Assembly: GCF_003026105.1 (NCBI RefSeq)
Contig: NZ_PYNW01000001.1
Coordinates: 186,001 to 250,000 of the forward strand
Length of the DNA stretch: 64,000 bases
Direction: 5' to 3'
Source: Photobacterium sp. GB-56
GTDB taxonomy: Bacteria > Pseudomonadota > Gammaproteobacteria > Enterobacterales > Vibrionaceae
A program made the translations under genes and the position numbers. Each line of letters starts with the position of its first letter. Within the stretch, counting starts at the first letter, position 1. The notes below the pieces were generated by a model. That model ran no database searches and was not told the DNA's origin. It was given only the letters and a program-made list of their open reading frames with translations. Below are positions 8,769 through 18,644 of the stretch, one piece after another.

Positions 8769-11534
8769 TTAATAAGCATTATCTTGAAATTCTGTGACTG
8801 ATTCAATTGGCTGACCTATCTCTAAAGGTGCGTAATCACTATGCGCTTTACCTTTGTAATACATGACTAATCTATTCGCTGTTCTTGGTTTAATGGTATC
8901 AACAACAAATTTGATCATATCTACACGATCTAACTGTTTAAGTGCATTAACAACACGCTGACGTTGTTGGAACGTTTCATCTTTATTGCCGATACTTACC
9001 CAAAAACGTTGAGCGCGAGATCGTAAATTAGTATCTGGCTCTGAAATTTGAGCAATTAAACCTTGCTTACTGTCTTGCCATTGCGCTTCATTCAATTCGA
9101 GCAATACAAGTGCAAAAGCATTGGTAAAATCATCAATTGCCTCTGATAAGTAACTTGGATCGGCAACAGGTGATTGAATATATAAGATCAACCCTGGATG
9201 ACGATTAAGCGGTAGATTGGCCGTTCCTACCATATAACCCAGTTGTTGTTTCGTGCGTAACTCATGGAAGAACGTGGTCGACATTAAATGATTAGCTAAC
9301 GTATAAATCGCAATTTGCTCAGGTGTGGTTTCCTGAGATTGGTAATACATTAAGATTGCTGAATCTTCATGATTACAATCTAACTCATACGTTAATGTAC
9401 CCGCATTGTCTAAATGTACCAGCGGACGTTGTGATTCACCATAAAGTTGGTCAGTCACTCGGAATGCATCTTTTAATATTTCAGCTAATGCTAACGCATC
9501 TTTTTTAAGCCAGTTGCCATATACAAAAGTATCAATATGAAGCTCTGCGAACATTTCATCAACAAAGCTTGGTAGCTCATCTAACTCGATTGATTCTAAC
9601 GCTTCAATCATGACAGGATAGGGTGGATTATTGGGTTGTAGTAATCCTGTTAGCTGATTAAATAATTGTGAAATCGGTTTATCTTCAGCTGCGTTACGCC
9701 AATTACGTAGCATTTGTGCTTTGATATTGGTGAAACGATCGTGATCAAATTTTCGTCCAGCAAAGCGCTCAAGTATCAGCTTCATAAGCAAAGGTTGTTT
9801 TTCACTAAAGCCTGATAGCTGAAGCGTCACTCCCCCTTGGTGAGCATAAAGATTATACGACATACCTGCAATCTCAGCGGGATAAGCGGTCTCATTTATC
9901 GCTTCTAATAGCATTTCAACACATAGGCGAGTTTTTACGATATTACGTGGTGAACTCACCGCATGCGGGCTATCAATGGCAACATAAACTATACCTTTAG
10001 GAACGCGGAAATCATGTTCTTGTTTATGCCATAAACGAAATCCAGGTAAATCTTGAATTAACTGAGGAGGTAATTCTGAGCCAGGTTCAAGTGGTAAAGG
10101 CTCAAAATTATCACAAAGATATATATTGCGCTCGGGTAGTGTTAACTCAGGATCCAGTTCAATATCTTGCCATAACGCTTTTTGTTCCGCGGTAAATGGT
10201 GTTACTGAGTAAGGCGTGTCATACCATTGTGCTGTGCGATCATAATGGCCACCTTGAGCAACCAAGGTTAATCGCATATTGGTCGGCTCAAGGTAATCTA
10301 AGATCTGCTCGATTAAGGTATGATCGTATTGCTCCATCATATAATCACCGTAGATGATATCTTCCGGTTTATAATGCAACAGGTTTAAAACCAAATAACT
10401 GACAGTATCTAATGGACGGCTTTTTTCTTGATAGCGGAAAGCCATTTCAAGTACAGCTTTCTTCTCTTGTTGTCGCCATTGAGCTAAGCCATGTAGCTTA
10501 ATGAGTTTAAGGCACTGAAAAACGCTAGTGACTATCTCGTCAATGTGATCTTGACCTTTCGGCGTTAAATTCAAACCTACGGTAAATTCTCTGAAATTAC
10601 TGCCGCTAACGCCGCCACCGGCGGTTAAGGTATTAATAAACCCCCGTTTTTTGAGAACTGACATCAAACTACCTTGACCTTCATTGCCTAGTAAATGGGC
10701 AATATAAGATAAGGGTTTCGCGGTATAAAACTCATCTACACACGGCAAAGAAAATGACAGCGTTAACTTTCGTAGTTCTTTAATTGGTTCAATTTGAATA
10801 AATTGTTGTTGTTGTTTTTCGGTCACAAACGGCGTAGTAAGCGGTGTTTTTACTACATCTGTTTTTGGAATATGGCTAAAAAAGTCATTCGTGAATTGTT
10901 CTAATTCATCTAATGGTTGGGGGCCTAATAAGACGAGACCCATCGCATCCGCTGAATAATGTTGATGGTAAAAAGCTATTAAATCATCCCGTACAGATTT
11001 GCCATCACGATCGTCTAGTGTCGTAAGATCACCGACTGAAAACTTAGCAAAAGGGTGCTCTGGGTTAATGGTTTCTTTTTGTACTTGATAAAGGCGGCGG
11101 ACATCATCTTTTATTTTTAATTTATATTCAGAATCAACAGCTTGTCTTTCTTTATCAACGGCTTCTTCATTAAATAATGGTGCAGTGAAAAACTGCCCAA
11201 AACGATCTAATCCTTCTTTAAAAGCATGGGGGCTGACTTCAAAGAAAAACGTCGTGTTTTCTGTTCCAGTCCATGCATTGTTACTGCCGCCACTGCGATT
11301 GATAAAGGTTTGAAATTCCCCAACACGTGGATATTTTTCAGTACCTAAAAACAGCATATGTTCGAGAAAGTGCGCCATACCTTGACGATCAAGAGGATCG
11401 TCAAAATGACCAATTTCGACGGATAAGGCAGCAGCGGAGCGAGGCGCTTCAGCATCATGAACCAGCAATACGCGTAGTTCATTCGCTAAAGTAAGATAGC
11501 GATACTGCTTGTGATCATTTGGGCTTATATGCAC
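8769..11534 (-). CDS. Insulinase/pitrilysin-family (M16A) zinc metalloprotease
   Basis: The 921-residue protein has the inverted zinc motif HFLEH at residues 55-59, with the third zinc ligand probably Glu136 in AVDSEY, 77 residues beyond His59, the usual M16 spacing. It is single-chain with an inactive C-terminal half, like insulysin and E. coli PtrA, and close to the usual length. Unlike PtrA it starts MHISPNDHKQYRYL with no signal peptide, so it is probably cytoplasmic and degrades short peptides. It stands alone between fadJ and sixA with its own terminator. The identity of the family is secure; its natural substrates are unknown. Confidence 0.92.
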   Translation of the reverse strand: MHISPNDHKQYRYLTLANELRVLLVHDAEAPRSAAALSVEIGHFDDPLDRQGMAHFLEHMLFLGTEKYPRVGEFQTFINRSGGSNNAWTGTENTTFFFEVSPHAFKEGLDRFGQFFTAPLFNEEAVDKERQAVDSEYKLKIKDDVRRLYQVQKETINPEHPFAKFSVGDLTTLDDRDGKSVRDDLIAFYHQHYSADAMGLVLLGPQPLDELEQFTNDFFSHIPKTDVVKTPLTTPFVTEKQQQQFIQIEPIKELRKLTLSFSLPCVDEFYTAKPLSYIAHLLGNEGQGSLMSVLKKRGFINTLTAGGGVSGSNFREFTVGLNLTPKGQDHIDEIVTSVFQCLKLIKLHGLAQWRQQEKKAVLEMAFRYQEKSRPLDTVSYLVLNLLHYKPEDIIYGDYMMEQYDHTLIEQILDYLEPTNMRLTLVAQGGHYDRTAQWYDTPYSVTPFTAEQKALWQDIELDPELTLPERNIYLCDNFEPLPLEPGSELPPQLIQDLPGFRLWHKQEHDFRVPKGIVYVAIDSPHAVSSPRNIVKTRLCVEMLLEAINETAYPAEIAGMSYNLYAHQGGVTLQLSGFSEKQPLLMKLILERFAGRKFDHDRFTNIKAQMLRNWRNAAEDKPISQLFNQLTGLLQPNNPPYPVMIEALESIELDELPSFVDEMFAELHIDTFVYGNWLKKDALALAEILKDAFRVTDQLYGESQRPLVHLDNAGTLTYELDCNHEDSAILMYYQSQETTPEQIAIYTLANHLMSTTFFHELRTKQQLGYMVGTANLPLNRHPGLILYIQSPVADPSYLSEAIDDFTNAFALVLLELNEAQWQDSKQGLIAQISEPDTNLRSRAQRFWVSIGNKDETFQQRQRVVNALKQLDRVDMIKFVVDTIKPRTANRLVMYYKGKAHSDYAPLEIGQPIESVTEFQDNAY

Positions 11535-11873
11535 AGGAAGAGCCTATTTTTAAAGGAGAATTGGATCAATTATGACCTCCAATACACAGACTGGCAAACT
11601 GATAGTTAACTTTATTTACGTAGTTATGAGCGTGATATGAAAACCCAACGTCAAGGCTTAATCCTATTTTAATAAATGATTTGTTCAGGTTGGCTAACCT
11701 TGTCACGGATTCGTTATCAAATTTGCGTAAGGAGTATGCGATATGAAAGGGAGTTGCTAGCATGATAGAGAGATACGTTGAAAAAAATGCATTAGCATGT
11801 CAATTAGTAATAAAATAAGCCTCATTATCACAACTCATTGAACGACCTGTTTAACGAAGAGAAACGGAAACTT

Positions 11874-12344
11874 ATGCGAATTTATATTATGCGTCACGGT
11901 GAAGCTGAAAATTTTGCGGCGAGTGATGCAGAGCGCCCGTTGACAGAGCGCGGTTCACGCCAATCAAAACAGATGGCGGAAATGCTAGCCCAGCAATTAA
12001 ATCAACCATTAGACACTGTACTGGTGAGTACGTATTTACGCGCGCAACAAACATGGCAATGTATGGAAAGTGTATTACCGGGTGTTGCAAATGTTCAAGT
12101 GAGTGATGAGATCACCCCTTATGGTGATGCTGTAACGGTAGTCGATTATTTAAAAGCAATGATTGGGGTTGAAAAGCCACAATCGGTTCTATTAGTTTCA
12201 CATCTACCTCTGGTGGGATATTTAACCTCAGAGTTGGTGGCAGGCATACAGCCCCCTATGTTTAGTACTTCGGCCATTGCTGCTATTGATTACGATCCTG
12301 ACATGGATAATGCAGAATTGGTTTGGCAAAACGTACCACAATAA
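11874..12344 (+). CDS. sixA: Phosphohistidine phosphatase SixA
   Basis: The product has 156 residues if the ATG at 11874 is used; the frame extends 12 codons further upstream to a TTG, but homologues begin at MRIYIMRHGEAE. The RHG motif (residues 7-9), with His8 as the phospho-acceptor, marks the histidine-phosphatase (phosphoglycerate-mutase-like) fold. The second catalytic His is in LLVSHLPLVGYL. SixA removes phosphate from histidine on phosphotransfer proteins such as the nitrogen PTS protein NPr in E. coli. A small lipoprotein gene follows at once. Confidence 0.93.
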   Translation: MRIYIMRHGEAENFAASDAERPLTERGSRQSKQMAEMLAQQLNQPLDTVLVSTYLRAQQTWQCMESVLPGVANVQVSDEITPYGDAVTVVDYLKAMIGVEKPQSVLLVSHLPLVGYLTSELVAGIQPPMFSTSAIAAIDYDPDMDNAELVWQNVPQ

Positions 12345-12381
12345 TATGGCTTTGATGACGGACAATAGGTAAGTGCTGGTT

Positions 12382-12744
12382 ATGGTAAGAGTATCGTTAA
12401 TTTCTTTTCTCACTTCGATATTGCTAATGGGCTGCGCTTCTACCGCTGAGCCTGTTCGTATTTCAGCAAATGGTATGATCAAGTGGTCAGATGGACGAAA
12501 AGAAGGCATGCATGTATCGAGTACGGGAAGCACATTAACCTTTGCTAATTATTCCAATGCGATCGGTGAAGGGCCTATTCGTATTTTTGCGCGTATTGAT
12601 AGTGCACGAAATGATGACTGTGAATACTTTTACGATGAAACCGTGATTAAACGACGTTTAAAAATATGCGCCACTGGAGAAGTGACGCTATTTAATCACG
12701 GTAAAGTAGTGAAGGTTGGACATATAGTAAAACCAAGCTATTAA
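12382..12744 (+). CDS. Small putative lipoprotein of unknown function
   Basis: The 120-residue product has a short signal peptide ending in the lipobox LLMGC, with lipidated Cys18. A GTG three codons upstream is possible, but AGGT at 12367-12370 is better spaced for the ATG at 12382. The mature part of about 100 residues is predicted mostly beta (ISANGMIKWSDGRKEG; LKICATGEVTLFNHGK) with two further cysteines. I do not recognise the family. It lies between sixA and the convergent smrB and may be co-transcribed with sixA. Confidence 0.75.
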   Translation: MVRVSLISFLTSILLMGCASTAEPVRISANGMIKWSDGRKEGMHVSSTGSTLTFANYSNAIGEGPIRIFARIDSARNDDCEYFYDETVIKRRLKICATGEVTLFNHGKVVKVGHIVKPSY

Positions 12745-12755
12745 AATAGGACAAC

Positions 12756-12801
12756 CGAGTAAGTGATATTGCGATGCGCGTTTTGCTTACTCGATGTTCT
12801 T
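12756..12801 (+). terminator. Hairpin between the lipoprotein gene and smrB
   Basis: CGAGTAAG (12756-12763) pairs with CTTACTCG (12786-12793), followed by a T-rich stretch (TTCTTTTATC). It sits between two convergent genes and probably ends rightward transcription. Confidence 0.5.
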
Positions 12802-13332
12802 TTATCTTTCAGGTATTTCGATAAGCACGAGTAGTGCGCCATTCCCACCAAATTCAAGGGGAGCTTGGTGAAAAGCGAGTACATCTGGATGTTGTGCCAA
12901 CCACATCGGCGCTTTTTGTTTCAAAATATGCTTTCCAATACCGTGCATTACACAGGCACAAGACACATTCTCTTTTATACAGGCTGCAATCATAGCGGCG
13001 AGTTCTCGCTTGGCTTCTTGTTGCGTCATGCCGTGCATATCTAAATAAATGTCAGGTACGTAAACACCCCGACGTAACTTTTTTACTTCATACTTAGAAA
13101 CGCCGTCGCGTGCATATTGCACAGGACCATTTTCATTAAGATGAGGCTCAAATTCATCTGAGAAATAAAATTCATGGTTTTGACTTTCTTTGCCCATGAC
13201 TTTTGCTTTATCAGCTTTTGTAGTCTGTTTGCGTGGCGTGATTATGGTATCATGCGAAAACTTTTTTACGCCTTTTATCGCATCTTTGAAGAGAGCCATC
13301 TCTTCATCAAGGTTTGGATCTTTTTTACTCAT
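12802..13332 (-). CDS. smrB: Ribosome-rescue endonuclease SmrB
   Basis: This 176-residue protein has a basic N-terminal extension and a C-terminal Smr domain. The domain motifs are LDMHGMTQQEA (about residue 98) and VMHGIGKHIL (about 129-138), the H-G-x-G loop of Smr nucleases. In E. coli SmrB cleaves mRNA at collided ribosomes. It is divergent from prmB, 53 bases apart, the same neighbourhood as in enterics (yfcN/prmB). Confidence 0.93.
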   Translation of the reverse strand: MSKKDPNLDEEMALFKDAIKGVKKFSHDTIITPRKQTTKADKAKVMGKESQNHEFYFSDEFEPHLNENGPVQYARDGVSKYEVKKLRRGVYVPDIYLDMHGMTQQEAKRELAAMIAACIKENVSCACVMHGIGKHILKQKAPMWLAQHPDVLAFHQAPLEFGGNGALLVLIEIPER

Positions 13333-13375
13333 AATGAAATTCCAACAACTATATAGCGGTAATGTCGCGTTTTTC

Positions 13376-13388
13376 GGAGGCTATTTTG
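13376..13388 (+). promoter_or_regulatory. Ribosome-binding site that fixes a TTG start for prmB
   Basis: GGAGG at 13376-13380 is followed by five bases and TTG at 13386-13388. No comparable signal precedes the in-frame ATG 24 bases upstream. Confidence 0.8.
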
Positions 13389-14318
13389 GATAAGATTTTT
13401 GTCGACGAAGCTGTCAACGAACTTCATACATTGCAAGACATGTTACGTTGGACGGTAAGTCGTTTCAATGCCGCAGGTCTATTTTATGGTCACGGTACCG
13501 ATAATGCGTGGGATGAAGCGGTTCAGCTTGTTCTTCCTACATTGTATTTACCGTTAGATGTTCCACCTGAAGTTCGAGATTCTCGTTTAACTCGTAGTGA
13601 GCGTCAGAGTATTGTTGAGCGCGTTATTCGCCGTATCGACGATCGTACACCCGTATCATACCTAACAAATATTGCTTATTTCTGTGGTATGGAATTCTTC
13701 GTTGATGAGCGTGTTCTTATTCCACGTTCTCCGATTGGCGAATTGATTGAAAACCGTTTTGAGCCACTTTTAAACCAAGAGCCTACACGTATTATGGACT
13801 TATGTACGGGTAGTGGTTGTATTGGTATTGCGTGTGCGCACATGTTCCCAGAAGCAGAAGTGGATATCGTTGATATTTCACCTGAGGCACTGGCTGTTGC
13901 TGAGCAGAATATCGCTGATCACGGCTTAGAGCAACAAGTGATCCCACTTCGTTCTGATTTGCTTCGTGATGTACCAAAAGATAAGTATGACTTTATCGTG
14001 TCTAATCCACCGTATGTGGATCAAGAAGATATGGATAGTCTACCAGATGAATTCCGTCACGAGCCTGAACTCGGTCTTGCGGCAGGGTTTGATGGTTTAG
14101 ATTTAGTGCGTCGTATTTTAGCCAATGCACCCGATTACCTAAAAGATGATGGCTTCTTGATCTGTGAAGTGGGTAACTCCATGATCCACATGGAAGATCA
14201 ATATCCGCATATTCCATTCACCTGGTTAGAGTTTGAAAATGGTGGTCATGGTGTGTTTTTGTTAACACGTGATCAGCTTGTTGATTGTGCAGATGATTTT
14301 GCGGCTTTTCGCGACTAA
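13386..14318 (+). CDS. prmB: Ribosomal protein L3 glutamine methyltransferase PrmB
   Basis: The enzyme N5-methylates a glutamine of ribosomal protein L3 using S-adenosylmethionine. The chosen start is the TTG at 13386 (giving [16 protein letters not shown], 310 residues): a GGAGG sits 5 bases before it, whereas the upstream ATG at 13362 has no ribosome-binding site. Motif I of the methyltransferase is [14 protein letters not shown], and the substrate-glutamine motif NPPY is in [14 protein letters not shown]. An N-terminal helical domain precedes the Rossmann fold, as in PrmA/B/C enzymes. Confidence 0.95.
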   Translation: MDKIFVDEAVNELHTLQDMLRWTVSRFNAAGLFYGHGTDNAWDEAVQLVLPTLYLPLDVPPEVRDSRLTRSERQSIVERVIRRIDDRTPVSYLTNIAYFCGMEFFVDERVLIPRSPIGELIENRFEPLLNQEPTRIMDLCTGSGCIGIACAHMFPEAEVDIVDISPEALAVAEQNIADHGLEQQVIPLRSDLLRDVPKDKYDFIVSNPPYVDQEDMDSLPDEFRHEPELGLAAGFDGLDLVRRILANAPDYLKDDGFLICEVGNSMIHMEDQYPHIPFTWLEFENGGHGVFLLTRDQLVDCADDFAAFRD

Positions 14319-14344
14319 TTAAAGCGCAGTTAAACACGATTAAG

Positions 14345-14390
14345 AAAAACGGCATGATGGTTACTTTCTCTGTACCATCATGCCGTTTTT
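14345..14390 (+). terminator. Bidirectional terminator between prmB and queC
   Basis: AAAAACGGCATGATGG and CCATCATGCCGTTTTT make a 16-bp perfect stem around a 14-base loop, with T runs on both strands. It serves the convergent prmB and queC. Confidence 0.93.
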
Positions 14391-14409
14391 ATAGGTCACT
14401 CAGTGGTTA

Positions 14410-15105
14410 TTATGCTTGCTGCGCTTGCTTTGCTTTCAGAGCATTCATCACAGTGGTTTTATGATCTAAGTAATCAGTAAGTCCTGCACGACGTAAATCA
14501 CAAGATGGGCAATCACCACAACCGTCACCAATAATACCGTTATAGCAAGTCAGTGTTTTTTCACGAACATAGTCTAGTTTTTGGTATTGATCTGCTAGCG
14601 CCCATGTTTCTGCTTTATTTAGCCACATTAATGGTGTTGCAATCGTTAATGGGCGATCCATCCCGAGTACTAATGATTGGTTTAATGATTTAACAAATTC
14701 ATCACGGCAATCAGGGTAGCCAGAAAAGTCAGTTTCACATACACCGGTGATAACGGTTTCAGCACCAATTTGGTAGGCGTAAATACCAGCCAAGGTTAAA
14801 AATAGAATATTACGACCAGGAACAAAGGAGTTCGGTAATCCGTTTTCTTGTAGTTCATGAGAGACAGCAATATTGTCACGTGTTAGTGAACTAATGGCTA
14901 ATTCATTTAATAGGCCGACATCCATTACTTTATGTGCTGTTACGCCAAGATCTTTGGCAATAGCTTCTGCCACTTCAATCTCTAATTTATGGCGTTGGCC
15001 ATAATCAAATGTAATACAGTGCACTTCATCGTAATGCGCCAGAGCTTGAATAAGGCACGTAGTCGAATCTTGACCGCCACTGAAAACAACAACTGCTTTT
15101 GACAT
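14410..15105 (-). CDS. queC: 7-cyano-7-deazaguanine synthase QueC
   Basis: QueC (231 residues) turns 7-carboxy-7-deazaguanine into preQ0 with ammonia and ATP, a step of queuosine biosynthesis. The ATP-pyrophosphatase loop is [10 protein letters not shown] at residues 9-18. The zinc site appears near the C-terminus as [13 protein letters not shown]. The length equals that of E. coli QueC. The start ATG at 15105 follows AAAAAAGGAACACCTAT. Two hairpins in its leader (see 15131-15176) may regulate it; no preQ1 riboswitch consensus was found. Confidence 0.96.
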   Translation of the reverse strand: MSKAVVVFSGGQDSTTCLIQALAHYDEVHCITFDYGQRHKLEIEVAEAIAKDLGVTAHKVMDVGLLNELAISSLTRDNIAVSHELQENGLPNSFVPGRNILFLTLAGIYAYQIGAETVITGVCETDFSGYPDCRDEFVKSLNQSLVLGMDRPLTIATPLMWLNKAETWALADQYQKLDYVREKTLTCYNGIIGDGCGDCPSCDLRRAGLTDYLDHKTTVMNALKAKQAQQA

Positions 15106-15130
15106 ATAGGTGTTCCTTTTTTGAAAAATT

Positions 15131-15176
15131 ACCGAGAAACAGTCGGTAGATAGACATTCTTTAGAACGTCTATCTA
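15131..15176 (-). promoter_or_regulatory. Two consecutive hairpins in the queC leader
   Basis: Reading toward queC, the first hairpin is the 9-bp inverted repeat TAGATAGAC/GTCTATCTA (15147-15176), extended by TTCT/AGAA inside. The second is ACCGA/TCGGT (15131-15147), followed within two bases by TTTTT, so it looks like a weak terminator just before the ribosome-binding site. This is what an attenuator would look like; function is unproven. Confidence 0.4.
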
Positions 15177-15223
15177 TGCTAACTCAGCTGTTGTCCGCTG
15201 CAAAGTTTTAGATGTAATAGACG

Positions 15224-15249
15224 AAAAAAAGCCGTACATAAAGTACGGC
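15224..15249 (-). terminator. Terminator of the cysteine-synthase-like gene
   Basis: GCCGTAC (15231-15237) pairs with GTACGGC (15243-15249). On the minus strand it is followed by seven T. It lies about 145 bases past the stop at 15395. Confidence 0.85.
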
Positions 15250-15394
15250 AAAATAACGTATCGCGTTTAAAGATTATCCAAGTTAAGGCAGTACTTGGTT
15301 TATCAACGTTCAACGTACACAGACACAAAGTTTAATAGAGGGGGGAGGCGCTGTGGCTAACCTCCCCAAGGGGTTGTTCATTGAAGCGTGATAC

Positions 15395-16465
15395 TTACCA
15401 TTGACCGAATTTTTCCAATTGTTCTAACTGTTCGGTATATGCTGATAAATCGCCAATATTTTCGCTGATCCATTCAGGGTTGTAGTAGGTGTCGAGGTAA
15501 CGCTCGCCACTATCACACAATAGCGTAACGATAGAGCCTGTTTCGCCTCGTTGTTTCATTTCAGCCGCGATTTGCAATACACCAAATAGGTTTGTACCTG
15601 TTGATGCACCGGCTTTACGACCAATAATTTTTTCTAACCAGTGAACAGTGGCAACACTTGCCGCATCTGGGATCTTACGCATTTCATTAATCACATCAGG
15701 AATAAAGCTTGGCTCAACTCGAGGACGTCCAATACCTTCAATACGGCTGCCTGTGTTGCCAGTAATCGTATTATCACGCTGCATAAAGTAGTCGTGGAAT
15801 ACTGAGTTCTCTGGGTCAACCACACACAGTTGTGTTGGTTGCATTTGGTAACGAATATAACGACCAATTGTTGCTGATGTCCCACCAGTACCAGGGCTCA
15901 TTACAATCCAGCTTGGGATAGGGAAGCGCTCTAACTTCATTTGATCAAAAATACTGTTAGCGATGTTGTTATTACCACGCCAGTCGGTGGCACGTTCAGC
16001 ATAGGTAAATTGATCCATGTAATGACCATTTAACTCTTTTGCTAAACGGCGAGATTCGTCATAAATTGCAGCAGGAGAGTCAACAAAATGGGCGCTACCC
16101 CCATAAAATTTAATTTGTTCTATTTTTTTACACGCTGTTTTACGTGGCACGACAGCAATAAATGGTAACCCAAGTAAACGTGCAAAATATGCTTCAGAAA
16201 CGGCGGTACTACCTGATGATGATTCAATGATCGGTGTACCTTCTTTAATCCAACCGTTACATAAAGCATATAGGAATAACGAACGAGCAAGACGGTGCTT
16301 TAAGCTTCCGGTTGGATGCGTGCTTTCATCTTTAAGATAAATATCAATACCGTCTAGGCTAGGTAACTCTAATTTAATTAAGTGGGTGTCTGCTGAGCGT
16401 TGATAATCAGCATCAATTTTACGAATAGCGTTATTAACCCATTGATTGTTTAGTTGTTGTGTCAT
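15395..16465 (-). CDS. PLP-dependent cysteine synthase / cystathionine beta-synthase-family enzyme
   Basis: This 356-residue fold-type II PLP enzyme has the PLP lysine in HPTGSLKHRLA (near residue 55), a substrate loop SSSGSTAVSEA and a glycine-rich phosphate-binding loop SPGTGGTSATIGRY. It shows the O-acetylserine sulfhydrylase/CBS layout but diverges from CysK and CysM, and the S-G-S-T loop replaces the S-G-N-T of true cysteine synthases. It is divergent from an Lrp/AsnC regulator 161 bases away, which probably controls it. A role in amino-acid breakdown, for example as a cysteine desulfhydrase, is as likely as synthesis. Confidence 0.88.
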   Translation of the reverse strand: MTQQLNNQWVNNAIRKIDADYQRSADTHLIKLELPSLDGIDIYLKDESTHPTGSLKHRLARSLFLYALCNGWIKEGTPIIESSSGSTAVSEAYFARLLGLPFIAVVPRKTACKKIEQIKFYGGSAHFVDSPAAIYDESRRLAKELNGHYMDQFTYAERATDWRGNNNIANSIFDQMKLERFPIPSWIVMSPGTGGTSATIGRYIRYQMQPTQLCVVDPENSVFHDYFMQRDNTITGNTGSRIEGIGRPRVEPSFIPDVINEMRKIPDAASVATVHWLEKIIGRKAGASTGTNLFGVLQIAAEMKQRGETGSIVTLLCDSGERYLDTYYNPEWISENIGDLSAYTEQLEQLEKFGQW

Positions 16466-16626
16466 AGCGTGACTCCACTGTATTGATTTTATTATTGTTG
16501 TTGTATTTATGTTGATTGCTTAACAATTATATTACCAAGTTACAGAGAAAAGTCTTTGCTTTGTTTTGCAAAAAAACGATAAAATTTAGAAAATATTTCT
16601 ACTTAATTGCTTATTGGTGGTATGGG

Positions 16627-17088
16627 ATGTCAAGTTTGGATGCTGTAGATAGAACATTACTGCGTTTGTTGCAACAAGACGCAACGCTAGCGTTATCTGA
16701 ATTAGCAGAAGCTGTTAATTTAACGACCACGCCATGCTGGAAAAGGCTAAAGCGTTTAGAAGAAGATGGCATATTACGTCAACGTGTTGCGCTATTAGAT
16801 GCGGCAAAACTAGGATTATCTTTTATAGCATTTGTACAGATTAAAACCAGTAATCATTCTAAAGAGTGGTATAACGGTTTTGTTCATACGGTTGAAGAGT
16901 TCCCAGAAGTCATGGAATTTTACCGTATGGCGGGGGATTATGATTACATGATGAAAGTACAAGTGGCAGATATGCAGGCTTTTGATCTGTTTTATAAGAA
17001 ATTGGTGAACAGCATTGAGGGACTAACGAATGTAACATCGACATTTGCAATGGAACCCCTTAAGTACACCACGGCATTACCTGTATAG
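16627..17088 (+). CDS. Lrp/AsnC-family transcriptional regulator
   Basis: The 153-residue product starts at the ATG at 16627 ([20 protein letters not shown]). The open frame runs 37 codons further upstream, but that stretch is unlike any Lrp N-terminus. The N-terminal winged helix spans about residues 4-60 ([20 protein letters not shown]), followed by the RAM ligand-binding domain ([16 protein letters not shown]). Lrp-type regulators respond to amino acids. The divergent PLP enzyme at 15395-16465 is the obvious target, by analogy with other Lrp/enzyme pairs. Confidence 0.92.
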   Translation: MSSLDAVDRTLLRLLQQDATLALSELAEAVNLTTTPCWKRLKRLEEDGILRQRVALLDAAKLGLSFIAFVQIKTSNHSKEWYNGFVHTVEEFPEVMEFYRMAGDYDYMMKVQVADMQAFDLFYKKLVNSIEGLTNVTSTFAMEPLKYTTALPV

Positions 17089-17095
17089 GTTATAT

Positions 17096-17137
17096 AATCA
17101 AGGCAGCCACTATTTATTACTAGTGGCTGCCTTGATT
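17096..17137 (+). terminator. Long perfect hairpin between the Lrp gene and tesB
   Basis: A 17-bp perfect inverted repeat (17096-17112 and 17121-17137, around CAGCCACTA/TAGTGGCTG) encloses an 8-base loop between convergent genes. It lacks a T run, but position and strength suggest a bidirectional terminator. Confidence 0.7.
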
Positions 17138-17160
17138 GCGTTAACCTTCAGCCGATAAGT

Positions 17161-18018
17161 TTATCGTTGACGGATCAAGCCTTCTTGTACTGCCGATGCA
17201 ACAAGTTCGCCTTTTTGGTTATAAATCTCACCACGAACAATACCGCGAGAGCCACTTGCTGATGGGCTATCAATAGCATAAAGCAGCCATTCATCCATCT
17301 TAAATGGACGGTGAAACCACATTGAATGGTCAATGGTTGCAACTTGCATATTCGGGCTAAATAACGTCACACCATGTGGATGCATTGATGTGACAAGAAA
17401 TCCCCAATCAGATGCATACGCCAATAGGTAGTGATGGATATTAAGATCTTCAGGCATTGTGCCATTGGCTTTAATCCATAAATATTGTTTAGGCTCAGCA
17501 ATGGTTGGCTTTAATGGATTAATAATAGTTACTGGACGCACTTCAACTGGGCGTTTCTTACCAAAGTTTTCCACTATTTTAGGTGGTAGATATTGCGCAA
17601 TGGCATCAACAAGTTGAGTTTCAGATGCTAAACCTTCAGGCCCTACTACATTGGGCATTGTTGATTGGTGGTTAAACCCTTCTTCATTGGCTTGGTATGA
17701 AGCCGTTAAGAAAAAAATAGGCTCACCATTCTGAATTGCTTTTACACGACGAGTACTAAAGCTTTTACCATCACGTAGTTTTTCTACATCATATATAATT
17801 GGCTTTTCAGAATTACCAGGGCGTAAAAAGTAGCTATGAAAGGAGTGTAAGTAGCGTTCTTTTTCAACCGTTTGCTTAGCTGCGGATAAGGACTGCCCAA
17901 TCACTTGTCCACCATATACTTGCGGTAGGCCAAGGTTTTCACTTTGACCTCTGAAAAGATCAAGCTCAAGTTGTTCTAATTGTAGAAGATTGAGAAGTTC
18001 ATTCAGTTCTTTACTCAT
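17161..18018 (-). CDS. tesB: Acyl-CoA thioesterase II TesB
   Basis: TesB (285 residues, against 286 in E. coli) hydrolyses medium- and long-chain acyl-CoA to free fatty acid and CoA. It has the double-hotdog layout: the first hotdog includes [16 protein letters not shown] and [11 protein letters not shown], the second [17 protein letters not shown] and [14 protein letters not shown]. The tesB-ybaY-atl-ffs order is the same as in E. coli. Confidence 0.96.
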   Translation of the reverse strand: MSKELNELLNLLQLEQLELDLFRGQSENLGLPQVYGGQVIGQSLSAAKQTVEKERYLHSFHSYFLRPGNSEKPIIYDVEKLRDGKSFSTRRVKAIQNGEPIFFLTASYQANEEGFNHQSTMPNVVGPEGLASETQLVDAIAQYLPPKIVENFGKKRPVEVRPVTIINPLKPTIAEPKQYLWIKANGTMPEDLNIHHYLLAYASDWGFLVTSMHPHGVTLFSPNMQVATIDHSMWFHRPFKMDEWLLYAIDSPSASGSRGIVRGEIYNQKGELVASAVQEGLIRQR

Positions 18019-18143
18019 CTAAGCACCATTAATTATGTTACTATCAGTACGATTTAGGGAAATCAAGTTCAAATAGAGATTGGATTGGTTTTATTATATT
18101 TGAGCTTTATAGCAATATAGATTAGGGATTAATAGAGAAGAAT

Positions 18144-18566
18144 ATGAAAAATTCTTTTGCATGGTTTGGGGTTTTGATTGCGGCATTAGTGATCACGGCT
18201 TGTACTAACCTCATGCCGACCGATAATGATGTTGGAACATTAAGTGGAACAGTAAGTTATCGTGAGCGTGTAGTGTTACCGAATAATGCACGCATTATAG
18301 TGTCATTGGTTGAACAGTCTACTCAAGCTGATCATAGTGCGAGTAAAGTTATCAGCCAACATTCATTTTTAGCTGAAGGTGAACAGCCACCTGTTTCTTT
18401 CACGTTGAATTATGTGAAAAGTAAATTAAAGCCAGATACCTCATATCGTGTTATTGCTAAGATTGAAATCAATGATGAAGTATTGTTCAGTAATCAATCA
18501 ACAGTAGATTTAAGCATTGAACCGTTAAAAACCACACACCTAGATATTCCATTGGTGAAAGTGTAA
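18144..18566 (+). CDS. ybaY: YbaY-family lipoprotein
   Basis: This 140-residue lipoprotein has a signal peptide ending in VITAC (lipidated Cys20). The mature domain is an all-beta YbaY fold (GTLSGTVSYRERVVLPNNAR, then DTSYRVIAKIE) that often occurs in lipoproteins linked to glycoside or META-domain proteins. Its function is unknown. Its place between tesB and atl is conserved with E. coli. Confidence 0.88.
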   Translation: MKNSFAWFGVLIAALVITACTNLMPTDNDVGTLSGTVSYRERVVLPNNARIIVSLVEQSTQADHSASKVISQHSFLAEGEQPPVSFTLNYVKSKLKPDTSYRVIAKIEINDEVLFSNQSTVDLSIEPLKTTHLDIPLVKV

Positions 18567-18644
18567 TCCAATCGTTTTATACAATATTAGTAATGCCCGA
18601 TTTATTCTATTTATTATGATTGAATAAGATAGTCGGGCATTTTG

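Noticed and set aside
11566..11763. 65-codon leftward frame between the protease gene and sixA
   Set aside because: No ribosome-binding site, no recognisable features; it covers the sixA promoter region.
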